Shown piece by piece: positions 27,401 through 35,537 of a stretch of DNA of 64,000 nt (within the stretch, counting starts at the first letter, position 1; the number at the start of each line of letters is the position of its first letter). The translations under genes and the position numbers were made by a program. The DNA is from Paenibacillus sp. PL2-23 (GTDB taxonomy: Bacteria; Bacillota; Bacilli; Paenibacillales; Paenibacillaceae). The notes beneath the pieces are model-generated. The model saw only the letters and a list, made by a program, of their open reading frames with translations, was not told where the DNA came from and searched no databases. The DNA lies in the NCBI RefSeq assembly GCF_040834005.1, contig NZ_CP162129.1, forward strand, positions 5,073,501 to 5,137,500, written 5' to 3'.

Positions 27401-28122
27401 CCGCCTAATTCCCCTCTCCCGTTCGACGCCCCGCCTCCGCGCCGCTGCTCCAGCAGAAACTCGGCGTAAGGCAAATCATCCGGCGTCGTAATCTTAATGT
27501 TCGTGTAGTCCCCTTCCGCGACGGCGACAGGCGCCCCCATCCGCTCGACCACCATCGCGTCGTCCGTGCCGAGGAAGCCCTCCTCCGCCGCGCGCTCATG
27601 CGCTTCCAGCAGCATTACACGACGAAAAGCTTGCGGCGTCTGGATCGCCCACAAGCTTCTTCTATCCGGCGTCGATACGATCACGCCCGCGGCATCCACC
27701 TGCTTGATCGTGTCCTTCACCGGAACGGCAAGAACGGCAGCGCCCTTCTCCAGAGCAACGCGGCAGCAGCTCGCCACCGCAGCCTCCGTCACAAGAGGAC
27801 GCACGCCGTCATGCACCATCACCCATTCCGATTCAAGCACCCGCAGGCCGCGCGCCACGGAATGCTGACGCTCAGACCCGCCGCTCAGCACGGCGGACAC
27901 CTTGCTCAGACCGTATTCGCCGACCCACATCCGGCACCGCTCGATATCGTCCTCGCCCACCACCAGCGCAATTTCGTCCACAAAGCCCAGCCTGTTGAAC
28001 AGCTCCAGCGTATGAACGAGAATCGGCTTGTCCGATAAGCGCAAATATTGTTTACTCTCCTGTTTGCCCATGCGCGTGCCTCGTCCGGCTGCGACAATGA
28101 CGACGCCCCACTTTGCTTCCAT
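27397..28122 (-). CDS. ispD: 2-C-methyl-D-erythritol 4-phosphate cytidylyltransferase
   Basis: About 241 aa from ATG at 28122 (MEAKWGVVIVAAGRGTRMGKQ); the open frame to 28254 adds 44 residues of atypical Arg/Ser-rich sequence. The CTP-binding loop AAGRGTRMGKQESKQYL, HDGVRPLV and AIQTPQAFR are intact. Catalyses the CTP-dependent third step of the MEP pathway. Coupled to ispF. Confidence 0.96.
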   Translation of the reverse strand: MEAKWGVVIVAAGRGTRMGKQESKQYLRLSDKPILVHTLELFNRLGFVDEIALVVGEDDIERCRMWVGEYGLSKVSAVLSGGSERQHSVARGLRVLESEWVMVHDGVRPLVTEAAVASCCRVALEKGAAVLAVPVKDTIKQVDAAGVIVSTPDRRSLWAIQTPQAFRRVMLLEAHERAAEEGFLGTDDAMVVERMGAPVAVAEGDYTNIKITTPDDLPYAEFLLEQRRGGGASNGRGELGG

Positions 28123-28288
28123 GACCTCAACCTGCCTCCGAGCCGATAGTTCGCGCCGGGAAGAACGGCCACTCCGCACTTGCAAGGCCGAAATCCTGTA
28201 CGCGCGCTGCCCTAGACCTGGATCATGCCGTTCCGACACAAGCGGAGCCGACATGCCGATCTATGTACAATAGTACTATCATACCTTG

Positions 28289-29389
28289 TTACTGCGCTTT
28301 TTCCAACAGCTTCGGCTTGGCAAATATCATTCGTCCCGCAGACGTCTGCAGAACGCTGGTCACGAGCACCTCCATCGTCGTTCCAATATAATCGCGGCCG
28401 CCCTCCACCACGATCATCGTGCCGTCGTCCAGATAGGCAACGCCTTGCCCATGCTCTTTGCCATCCTTAATCACTTGAACGATAATTTCTTCTCCCGGCA
28501 GCACGACCGGCTTCACAGCATTGGCAAGATCATTAATATTGAGCACGGATACGCCTTGCAGCTCGCACACCTTGTTCAGGTTGAAATCATTGGTGACCAC
28601 CTTGCCGCGCAGCGCCTTCGCCAGCTTCACCAGCTTGCTGTCCACCTCGCCGATCTCCTCGAAGTCGCCTTCGTAGATCAGCACCTTCACGTCCAGCTCC
28701 TTCTGGATTTTGTTCAAAATATCAAGGCCTCGCCGACCGCGATTGCGCTTCAGCAAATCCGAGGAGTCGGCGATATGCTGCAGCTCCTCCAGCACAAATT
28801 CCGGAATGACCAGCGTGCCCTCGATAAAGCCCGTCTTGCAAATATCCGCGATCCGCCCGTCGATAATGACGCTGGTATCGAGAATTTTATGCTCCTCGTA
28901 TCCGCGCGTCTCCTCTGCTGCAGGCGCCGAGCGCTGCATCTCCGCAAGCGCCGAGATGCCGTCCGCAAGCTCCTCCTGCTTCGACAAGCCGATGCGAAGA
29001 CCCAAATAACCGAATGCCAGCGCCATCACTCCAGGCAGCAGCGCGCCTACTCCTTCAAGCTCCGATACAGCCGGGTACAGCAGCACGGCAAGCAGCAGTC
29101 CCGCCAGCAGGCCGCCAGATCCCGATAACAGCTGGCGAAGCGGCATCTCCGCCGTCATCTCCACGCCTTTTTGCATCAGTCGTATCGCCGGGCCCGCGAG
29201 CATTGAAGCCGCCATAACGCCCAGGAGAGCGCCTACCGCTACATTCATGTAATAAGTGCCGGATTGCTGAAGCATGCCGAAGGAAGAGGAGCCTGCCCAT
29301 GCAGACGCGCCGTTCACCCAGCTGTGCACCTCGCTACCCGCCATACCGCCGAACAACAACCCGATTGCTTGCATTATTCGTCTAACCAT
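28289..29389 (-). CDS. yacL: Membrane-bound PIN/TRAM domain protein (YacL)
   Basis: 366 aa. Four hydrophobic segments in the first ~140 residues anchor it in the membrane. Then comes a PIN nuclease-like domain (KILDTSVIIDGRIADICKTGF with the first Asp; VVTNDFNLNKVCEL with another) and a C-terminal TRAM RNA-binding domain (GEEIIVQVIKDGKEHGQGVAYLDDGTMIVVEGG). Probably an RNase of unknown target. In Bacillus it directly follows disA; here the siderophore operon intervenes. Confidence 0.95.
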   Translation of the reverse strand: MVRRIMQAIGLLFGGMAGSEVHSWVNGASAWAGSSSFGMLQQSGTYYMNVAVGALLGVMAASMLAGPAIRLMQKGVEMTAEMPLRQLLSGSGGLLAGLLLAVLLYPAVSELEGVGALLPGVMALAFGYLGLRIGLSKQEELADGISALAEMQRSAPAAEETRGYEEHKILDTSVIIDGRIADICKTGFIEGTLVIPEFVLEELQHIADSSDLLKRNRGRRGLDILNKIQKELDVKVLIYEGDFEEIGEVDSKLVKLAKALRGKVVTNDFNLNKVCELQGVSVLNINDLANAVKPVVLPGEEIIVQVIKDGKEHGQGVAYLDDGTMIVVEGGRDYIGTTMEVLVTSVLQTSAGRMIFAKPKLLEKAQ

Positions 29390-29550
29390 AATGGTTCACC
29401 TCCATTACAATTATGATCCAATTTTTCAATCGTTAATCGTGGGTCGCCCCCAAAATGTTCAATATCTTAGGGATTGTGGAAAACGATGTTAAGGAGGATT
29501 ATAATAAGGGGGTGATGACTTCTATAAGGTGGGTGAATGAGGTGGAATCC

Positions 29551-29946
29551 ATGAATGCTCCAACGATGGAACAATTCCAGCAGCAAGTATCGGAGCTGTT
29601 ATTACGGCATCGCAGCCTGCTGGACGTCATGTCGAAGCTGGGACAATCCAGCGCGTCCGTGAACCGAGCGGTAACGAAGGCAGTAACAGACTGCGGGTGT
29701 ATTGAGCTTAACGCCAGCAGGCAGCTTTATTCCGGCGAGATGAACTTGGAGGAAGCGAAGGAAACGCTGGTGAACCATTTGTCCGGCGCGCTGTGCGAGC
29801 ATTGCAAGGACGTTGTGAAGAGCGAGCTGGGCCGCAACCTGTTTTATATGACCGCTATGTGCAATCTGCTTCAGATCCAGCTGGACGAGGTAGTCTCCGA
29901 GGAATACAACAAATGCTCTACGCTAGGCCTGTTCAATTTAACTTAG
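29551..29946 (+). CDS. Conserved small Cys-containing protein, function unknown
   Basis: About 131 aa from ATG at 29551 (MNAPTMEQFQQQ), with GAGGTGG 5 nt upstream; an upstream ATG at 29455 is possible but has a less typical N-terminus. It is mostly helical, with conserved-looking cysteines in TDCGCIELNA, CEHCKD and KCSTLG that could bind a metal. From memory it resembles a short protein widespread in Paenibacillus; I do not know its function. It is the only plus-strand gene between pssA and yacL and is divergent from yacL. Weak promoter words are present upstream, none convincing. Confidence 0.8.
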   Translation: MNAPTMEQFQQQVSELLLRHRSLLDVMSKLGQSSASVNRAVTKAVTDCGCIELNASRQLYSGEMNLEEAKETLVNHLSGALCEHCKDVVKSELGRNLFYMTAMCNLLQIQLDEVVSEEYNKCSTLGLFNLT

Positions 29947-29990
29947 GGCTCCAATCCCTTATACCTGCAAACCCCTGAATCATACCAAAC

Positions 29991-30024
29991 AAAGCTCCGA
30001 AGCCGTTATCGACTTCGGAGCTTT
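29991..30024. terminator. Bidirectional terminator
   Basis: AAAGCTCCGAAG ... CTTCGGAGCTTT, a 12-bp perfect stem between convergent genes: the small Cys protein (plus) and asbF, the last gene of the siderophore operon (minus). T-rich on the minus side. Confidence 0.85.
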
Positions 30025-30043
30025 CCTCATGGAGCCTATGGGA

Positions 30044-30904
30044 TTAGTGCTGATTCACTTCCTCCGCGACCCGGTTCAGCCGATGCCGGAGCCAGCGGAT
30101 ATCCCCCTGCAGCGTCTCCAGCGGATTGGCGCCGAACCATTCCAGCGAGGCGAACTTGCCGCTCCCCGCAATGCGATGAATGATTTCCCGGTAGTCAATC
30201 GCGCCGTCCGGCAGGGCTGTCATGCCCGCGCGGCTTCCGTTCGCCGCATACACCTGATGGGGCTGGAACACGCCGCAGCAGTCGAGTGAGGTTATATTTT
30301 TGAGATGAAAATGCTCCACCCACGCCTCCAGCTTCTCATAGCTCTCCAGCGGATCATCACCGGCCTCCCATATGTGCAGGAAGTCCATGTTCAGCTTAAC
30401 CGCCTCGTGATCCACCTCTCTCATCAGCCGAATGGCCGCATGAAGATTGTCAGCCAGCGTGCCGGGATGAGTCTCCACAAGCAGCTCGACGCCGCGCGCC
30501 AGACACAGGTCGCCCAGCACGCGCAGCTGCCATACCATCGTCTCGAATTCGCCTTCGCTCGTCTCCTCGCTGCCCTGCATGCCCGCGAAGGTGCGAAGCT
30601 TGCCCGCTTGCAGCCAGTTCGCGCAGCGCAGAAGCTCCTCGCACTTGGCAATCGTGTCGGAGAAGCTGACAGCGCTCCCCACATCCAGATAATCGCTAAT
30701 CATGGATACGGCAAGCCCTTCCTCCGCCGGCATACGAGACTGGCTGCCGCGCTGCGCATACAAATAACGGGCGTGCGTCCCCCATATCTCCATGCCGTCG
30801 AACCTATGAAGCTTGGCGAAATCGATCAGCTGGTCAAATGAAACAAGCATATGCCGGAACGAAATGGTGCACAGCGAGCACCTGAGCGGCTTGGCATTAA
30901 GCAT
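30044..30904 (-). CDS. asbF: 3-dehydroshikimate dehydratase, AsbF-like
   Basis: 286 aa, a sugar-phosphate-isomerase-like TIM barrel closely resembling AsbF of Bacillus petrobactin synthesis: SLCTISFRH, MEIWGTHARYLY, MISDYLDVGS, LVETHPGTL, LNMDFLHIWEAGDDP, FHLKNIT, YAANGSRAGM and FASLEWFGANP. The metal ligands expected from AsbF are present (Glu in ETHP, Asp in NMDFLH, His in HFHLKN, Glu in SLEWFG). It converts 3-dehydroshikimate to 3,4-dihydroxybenzoate, the catechol of petrobactin. Last gene of the ten-gene operon; overlaps asbE by 8 bp. Confidence 0.95.
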   Translation of the reverse strand: MLNAKPLRCSLCTISFRHMLVSFDQLIDFAKLHRFDGMEIWGTHARYLYAQRGSQSRMPAEEGLAVSMISDYLDVGSAVSFSDTIAKCEELLRCANWLQAGKLRTFAGMQGSEETSEGEFETMVWQLRVLGDLCLARGVELLVETHPGTLADNLHAAIRLMREVDHEAVKLNMDFLHIWEAGDDPLESYEKLEAWVEHFHLKNITSLDCCGVFQPHQVYAANGSRAGMTALPDGAIDYREIIHRIAGSGKFASLEWFGANPLETLQGDIRWLRHRLNRVAEEVNQH

Positions 30905-31895
30905 CGATCAACCGCTCCCCCCGGGCATCGGCATGATGAGCTTGCCAGAGCTTCAGCTCCCGCTCCAGCTCAAGCTTGATTCCCCGCTCGATCGCCTCCG
31001 CCTTGTCCAGCGTATCGAGCAGAGACGGAAGCATATCGGCGCGGCTGGTCAGCGACATTTTGACCGCTATGTACTGAACCGTATGGAACGCCTGCACCAG
31101 ATCGCGGATTTGCTGCGCCCAATGCTCGTAATTGTCGCGCGGGAGATCCAGCTCGTCATGGAAATACATCAGCGCGTAATCATATCCATACTTCCGAATG
31201 ACGATGACATGAAGCTGCTTGAGCGCATCCCCAAGCCGCGGCAGCGTCTCACGATTCGCCGCCATGTCGACAATAAGCTTGCGAAGGCCGTCCACCAGCT
31301 CATTGCGTTCAGGGGCGTGCCTCTCGTAGAAATAAGCGGCTACCTCCTCTGGGCGCGGCCTCCTTACGGATTCGGCTTCTATATAGAAGCCGTCGGGATA
31401 CGGATTCCGGATCAGCGCCTGCAGCACCGTCTCTCGCTCGACCATGCCCTCCCACTTCATATCCGCGTCCAGCACATACCATTCGCCCTCGACTTCCGAG
31501 GCATAGACCAACACATAATGAGGGAACGGATTCAGATTAAATGTGTTTTCGCGCTTCGGCATCAAGCACATATCGATTTGCACCACGACATGCCGATGGG
31601 GCGGGGCGTTCTCCACGAGCTCCACCAGCCTCGCCGCATTAGCCTCCGGCTCCTTGCCGGGATCGTGCCACTGAACCGTCCCGATGCCGAACAGCCGCTC
31701 ATATGCCTCCATAGAAACCCCGTGCCCCTCCGTCTCGGAATAATAGGACAAGCCCGCTTCCGTCACCGAGAAGTCCGAGTCCCACACGTGAAAATAAAAA
31801 GGGCGGTAGTCGACGTCGCTATGCCTCTTGATGACCTCGCACAAGCAGCTTACCACGCAGTGAACCTTGATTCGCTGCTCCTTCCATCCGAACAT
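30897..31895 (-). CDS. asbE: AsbE-like 3,4-dihydroxybenzoyl transferase
   Basis: About 332 aa from ATG at 31895 (MFGWKEQRIKVHCVVSCLCEV), with AGGAGGAGG 7 nt upstream; an in-frame ATG at 31934 would overlap this SD. Family is the one called AsbE/DUF6005 (from memory). A Cys near residue 12-18, His in PFPHYVLVY and Asp in YVLDADMKW are spaced as in a papain/C39-like Cys-His-Asp triad; that reading is an inference. In petrobactin synthesis AsbE moves dihydroxybenzoate from the AsbD carrier to an amine (spermidine). Here the amine is more likely 1,3-diaminopropane, made by the first two genes. Confidence 0.88.
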   Translation of the reverse strand: MFGWKEQRIKVHCVVSCLCEVIKRHSDVDYRPFYFHVWDSDFSVTEAGLSYYSETEGHGVSMEAYERLFGIGTVQWHDPGKEPEANAARLVELVENAPPHRHVVVQIDMCLMPKRENTFNLNPFPHYVLVYASEVEGEWYVLDADMKWEGMVERETVLQALIRNPYPDGFYIEAESVRRPRPEEVAAYFYERHAPERNELVDGLRKLIVDMAANRETLPRLGDALKQLHVIVIRKYGYDYALMYFHDELDLPRDNYEHWAQQIRDLVQAFHTVQYIAVKMSLTSRADMLPSLLDTLDKAEAIERGIKLELERELKLWQAHHADARGERLIDA

Positions 31896-31963
31896 CCCAC
31901 TTCCTCCTCCTGATCCCCTTAAGCTTCTAGGCATCCTTAGTGATCAAACTTTTTGAACAACCT

Positions 31964-32227
31964 TTATGAGTGACTTGCAGATTGAAGCCCCTCCATGTAA
32001 TCAAGCAATGTGCCCACGGTGGAGAATACGCCGGGGTCCACCTCTTCCTCCGGGATGCGCAGGCCGAATTCGACCTCGATCCACACAAGCAGCTGCAGCA
32101 TCATCAGCGAATCGATACACAGATCCTCGTTCAGTCGGTGCGCTTCCTGAAGCGGCGGCACCTCGGCCAGCTGCAGCTTACCCGCCATCAGAGCTCGGAG
32201 CCCTTCCATTGTTGCGGCTCTGTTCAT
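31964..32227 (-). CDS. asbD: Aryl carrier protein, AsbD-like
   Basis: About 87 aa from ATG at 32227, which overlaps the asbC stop as ATGA. The phosphopantetheine site is the Ser of EDLCIDSLMMLQLLVWIEVE; then FGLRIPEEEVD, typical of a small acyl/aryl carrier. The frame stays open far upstream inside asbC, but those residues are not carrier-like. It receives activated 3,4-dihydroxybenzoate from AsbC for transfer by AsbE. A 68-bp gap to asbE is the largest in the operon. Confidence 0.92.
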   Translation of the reverse strand: MNRAATMEGLRALMAGKLQLAEVPPLQEAHRLNEDLCIDSLMMLQLLVWIEVEFGLRIPEEEVDPGVFSTVGTLLDYMEGLQSASHS

Positions 32228-33504
32228 AGTTCGGAATTCGCCTCCTCCAGCAGCCGTCGGCTGATCTTGCCCGTTGCCGTTCTTGGCAGCCGCTCCACGC
32301 ACACGACTTTGGCCGGCACCTTGTAAGGAGGAAGCTTCGACAAACACCAGGACCGCACCTCGTCTGGCGTCACCCCTCCGTCTGCCGCAACCATGCCGCA
32401 TACGATCTCTCCCATTATGGGATGCTTGCCCCGATAGACGACACATTCCCGAATGCCTTCCAGCTCGGAGATGACATCCTCCACCTCGGCAGGGAACACC
32501 TTCAGACCAGCTACATTAATGACATCGTCGACTCTGGCCAGCAGCTTCAGCTCGCCCCCCACTGCGTACCCGAGATCTCCCGTTCGAATGAAGCTCTCGC
32601 CAGCCTTGATTACAATTTCCGCAGGAGCGTCCGGCCCTGAGCCCGCCTCCGCGATGCTGATATGACGAAGCGGCGCTCCCATATCCCCGCTCGCCCGCAC
32701 ATCCCTGTTGATGCTGATGCACCCCGCCTCAGAGCAGCCGTACTGCTGAAGCACGCGATCAGCCGTCAGCGCCAGGCTGTTCAGCAGACCTTGAGGCAGC
32801 GGCGCGCCGGAGCTCATCAGCTGATGGAATCGGAAGCCCGGGGCCAACGAGGCCAGCACATGCAGCGTCAGCGGCACGCCGTATAGGATATGCTTCGGCG
32901 TATCTCTCAGCAGCGCCAGCGTAAGCTTAGGATTCGTATACGCGGCAATGTGCGGAATCGCCCCCCGCTCCATGGCGGACAACGCGCCTGCAATTAATCC
33001 GTAGGCATGGCTGACCGGCGATATGACGATCGGCGTCACCTCTTCCCCAAGGCCAATCGCTTCATTATAGGCTGCAACCTCATCCCCTACTGATCGCCAG
33101 GAACGGCTGATGAGCTTCGGCTGGCCGCTCGTGCCGGAGCTGAACAGACAGAGCGACGCTTCCCCTCCTGTCGCGTACGCCTGCTCCTGGCCTGACGCTG
33201 GGAGCGGGCAATAGCCCTCCACAGCAGAGTGGAACACAAGGCCTCTGCACCCGGCCTTCCTACCTAACGCCATCGCCGTCTCGCGCGGCGTTTCCCCGTG
33301 AAGCAGCAGCACAGAGGCTCCCGCCTCGCGCAAATACAGCACCAGCGCGATCAGCTCCGCCGCATCCGGCATAACAACGGCAATGACGCTTCCCGTCCTG
33401 CCAGCTTCCTGGAATGACGGATTGCCGCTGTATCTCCGCCAGGCCTCGTCCAGCTGCCTCTGGCCGAAGACGGCTCGATTGACGGCAAACAGCTCCCTTT
33501 TCAT
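32224..33504 (-). CDS. asbC: 3,4-dihydroxybenzoate-AMP ligase, AsbC-like
   Basis: About 426 aa from ATG at 33504 (MKRELFAVNRAVFG), overlapping the preceding stop by 4 bp. An ANL-superfamily enzyme: P-loop LFSSGTSGQPKLISRSW, YGCSEAGCISIN, RTGDLGY, ARVDDVINVAGLKVFPAEVE and the C-terminal catalytic Lys in RTATGKISRR. Size near the ~410 aa of Bacillus AsbC. Position directly after an NIS synthetase and before asbD copies the asbB-asbC-asbD order of petrobactin operons, hence the substrate call. Confidence 0.92.
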   Translation of the reverse strand: MKRELFAVNRAVFGQRQLDEAWRRYSGNPSFQEAGRTGSVIAVVMPDAAELIALVLYLREAGASVLLLHGETPRETAMALGRKAGCRGLVFHSAVEGYCPLPASGQEQAYATGGEASLCLFSSGTSGQPKLISRSWRSVGDEVAAYNEAIGLGEEVTPIVISPVSHAYGLIAGALSAMERGAIPHIAAYTNPKLTLALLRDTPKHILYGVPLTLHVLASLAPGFRFHQLMSSGAPLPQGLLNSLALTADRVLQQYGCSEAGCISINRDVRASGDMGAPLRHISIAEAGSGPDAPAEIVIKAGESFIRTGDLGYAVGGELKLLARVDDVINVAGLKVFPAEVEDVISELEGIRECVVYRGKHPIMGEIVCGMVAADGGVTPDEVRSWCLSKLPPYKVPAKVVCVERLPRTATGKISRRLLEEANSEL

Positions 33505-35537
33505 ATAGAAATCTCCTCTCTGCTCATGCTGCAATCCTGACGGCGGTAGGCGAACAGAGGATTAGGCACCTCATGCGACATACCCGTCTTCCGCGACGTT
33601 AGACGCTTGCAGGTCAGCCGCTCCACCCAAGTGGTGGGGGCGAACAGATCCAGCGTCTCGAACCGGGCGCTCCAATCTTCATGCCGCTGCTGATGATGAT
33701 GTATACATTGGGCGGCGAGCCTCCAGAACCGGGCCTCCGAATACCCGTACTTATCCTCCAGCAGCATCGCCAGCTCGCCCAAATTGACGAACAGCAGCGC
33801 CCCCAGCGTCAGATAGCGAAGGCGATCAACGCTGTCCGCTTCGAAGTTGGCACATTCCTCCGGCTGCTCATAGCACTCATGAACGCGGGATAAGTCCGGG
33901 CACAGCTCGGGCTGCGACAGGAAAGCAGGATGATACAGCACATCCTCATGGAAGTCCTTAAGCGCCACTCGTTCAGGCAGCCCGTTCCGGTGGACCAGTA
34001 CCATATTCTGGGCATGAGCCTCCAGCGCGACGCCGTGAACAGCCGACAAATGAACCACCGGAAGCATGCAGCGCTCCAGCAGCAGCAGCAGCCAAGGCTC
34101 GATGCCGTAGGCTTGCAGCCAGGGATCGATGAATGGCGTGCCGTCCAGCTCCTCAGCGAACAGCGCGAAGAACGGCGCCGCCCCCTCGCCCTCCTCCAGA
34201 TAACGATGAATACTCTCCCTCCAGATACAGCCAGCCGCAGCATAAAGCGGATGCCTGGCTTCCGTGCGCGAGGGGGGATCATACGAGATGGCAGCCGTTT
34301 CCCGCAGCAGAATGACTCTTGCTTCCTTCCTCAGATAAGTATCGCCATCCACCAGAGTCTGCAGCCAGTCAGACAGCGCGGGAGCCGTTACCGTATAATG
34401 CGGCAGCAGCTGCCGGGAGCTTGACGTATTCACCAAATTCATAGACAGCTTCATATAGGCTTTCTCCGGATTCGATCGGTTGGCCCAAGAGCGGATGGAC
34501 TGCTGTGCGCGATACACGTCAGACGCCGTTCCCAGCATGACCATTCGCTTCATGCGCAGCTCCTCCCCGCAAGCGGCAGCAATGGCATGGCGCCACTGCC
34601 AGGGATGGACGGGAAGCAGCTCATACAGCTCCGGCTCGCAGCCCTCGGCCCGGAGCACGCCCAGCAGCCCCTGCACGCCTTCCTCCCCAAGCTCTGATAC
34701 CATATGACTGGCCAGCGTGCGCGAAGACAGCACAGCCGAGCGGCAATCCTCCCTGCGCACAGCCAGCCACAGCGGAGTCAAGTCCTGCGCGAACTCCGGA
34801 CCGTAAGCGAGATGCTCCGCCAGATCGAAGCCGATCCGCGATTTGTAGCTGGGATGATAGCGATGGCCGTCCATGACAGCCGACTCCAGCGCATCCCCAT
34901 CCAGCCCGCGCAGCGAGGCGCCGCTCTGTTCGCGAATGTATTGGGCGATGGTGTCCTTGAGGCAGGTCTGCTCCAGCTCCTCCGCGAAGGCGGACAGCTT
35001 CTCCTTCTCCGTGCCGGGCACATTCAGCGTCTCCCATACAAATTGTCGGAGCGAGCCCGCTTCACTCTCGCCCTCCACACTCCGCCTCATGACTGTGGAG
35101 CTGCTCAGCAGCCGGATTCTGCCGAAGGTGTCTCTCCGGCGCCCCATGCACCAGTACACAACCTGCCGGCCTTCGGCATCGGTCCCATCGAGCTCGAATC
35201 GAACGCCAGCCTCCTCCTGTACATCTCGAGGCGTCACGATTCCCTCGTAGATCACCGACTCCACGAGCTGCCGGAATATTCTCCGAAGGACGCGTGCGCC
35301 CGCCTCCGATTGCAGCGCGCGAGCGGCCATAACATCCTTCTGCCATATTGCTTTCAAGCTGCAGTCTCCTCCCGCGTATTGTATATACCGTACCGTCTGT
35401 ACGGGTCCCTTGCCGGCTGCGGCCGCCAAGCCGACAGCCGGTCGCCCAGCCTGACGTTCAGCCTGACGTTCAGCGGGACGCTCAACCTGACGTTCAGCCT
35501 TTCCGCTCATCGCCCACTCCAAACTGCTGGAAGACAT
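33501..35537 (-). CDS. NIS siderophore synthetase (IucA/IucC family), second copy; RhbF/AsbB position
   Basis: 678 aa from ATG at 35537 (AGGAG 5 nt upstream); ATG at 35510 also has a fair SD. NIS motifs: DGHRYHPSYKSRIGF, ELLPVHPWQW, KLSMNLVNTSSSRQL, HGVALEAHAQNMVL and LKDFHEDV. It would use ATP to join citrate or a citryl intermediate to an amine arm. It holds the place of rhbF in rhizobactin 1021 operons and of asbB in petrobactin operons at once. The N-terminus carries an extra ~45 residues with degenerate ERQA/ERPA repeats from 12-bp DNA repeats (35440-35510). Overlaps rhbE by 44 bp. Confidence 0.93.
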   Translation of the reverse strand: MSSSSLEWAMSGKAERQVERPAERQAERQAGRPAVGLAAAAGKGPVQTVRYIQYAGGDCSLKAIWQKDVMAARALQSEAGARVLRRIFRQLVESVIYEGIVTPRDVQEEAGVRFELDGTDAEGRQVVYWCMGRRRDTFGRIRLLSSSTVMRRSVEGESEAGSLRQFVWETLNVPGTEKEKLSAFAEELEQTCLKDTIAQYIREQSGASLRGLDGDALESAVMDGHRYHPSYKSRIGFDLAEHLAYGPEFAQDLTPLWLAVRREDCRSAVLSSRTLASHMVSELGEEGVQGLLGVLRAEGCEPELYELLPVHPWQWRHAIAAACGEELRMKRMVMLGTASDVYRAQQSIRSWANRSNPEKAYMKLSMNLVNTSSSRQLLPHYTVTAPALSDWLQTLVDGDTYLRKEARVILLRETAAISYDPPSRTEARHPLYAAAGCIWRESIHRYLEEGEGAAPFFALFAEELDGTPFIDPWLQAYGIEPWLLLLLERCMLPVVHLSAVHGVALEAHAQNMVLVHRNGLPERVALKDFHEDVLYHPAFLSQPELCPDLSRVHECYEQPEECANFEADSVDRLRYLTLGALLFVNLGELAMLLEDKYGYSEARFWRLAAQCIHHHQQRHEDWSARFETLDLFAPTTWVERLTCKRLTSRKTGMSHEVPNPLFAYRRQDCSMSREEISI

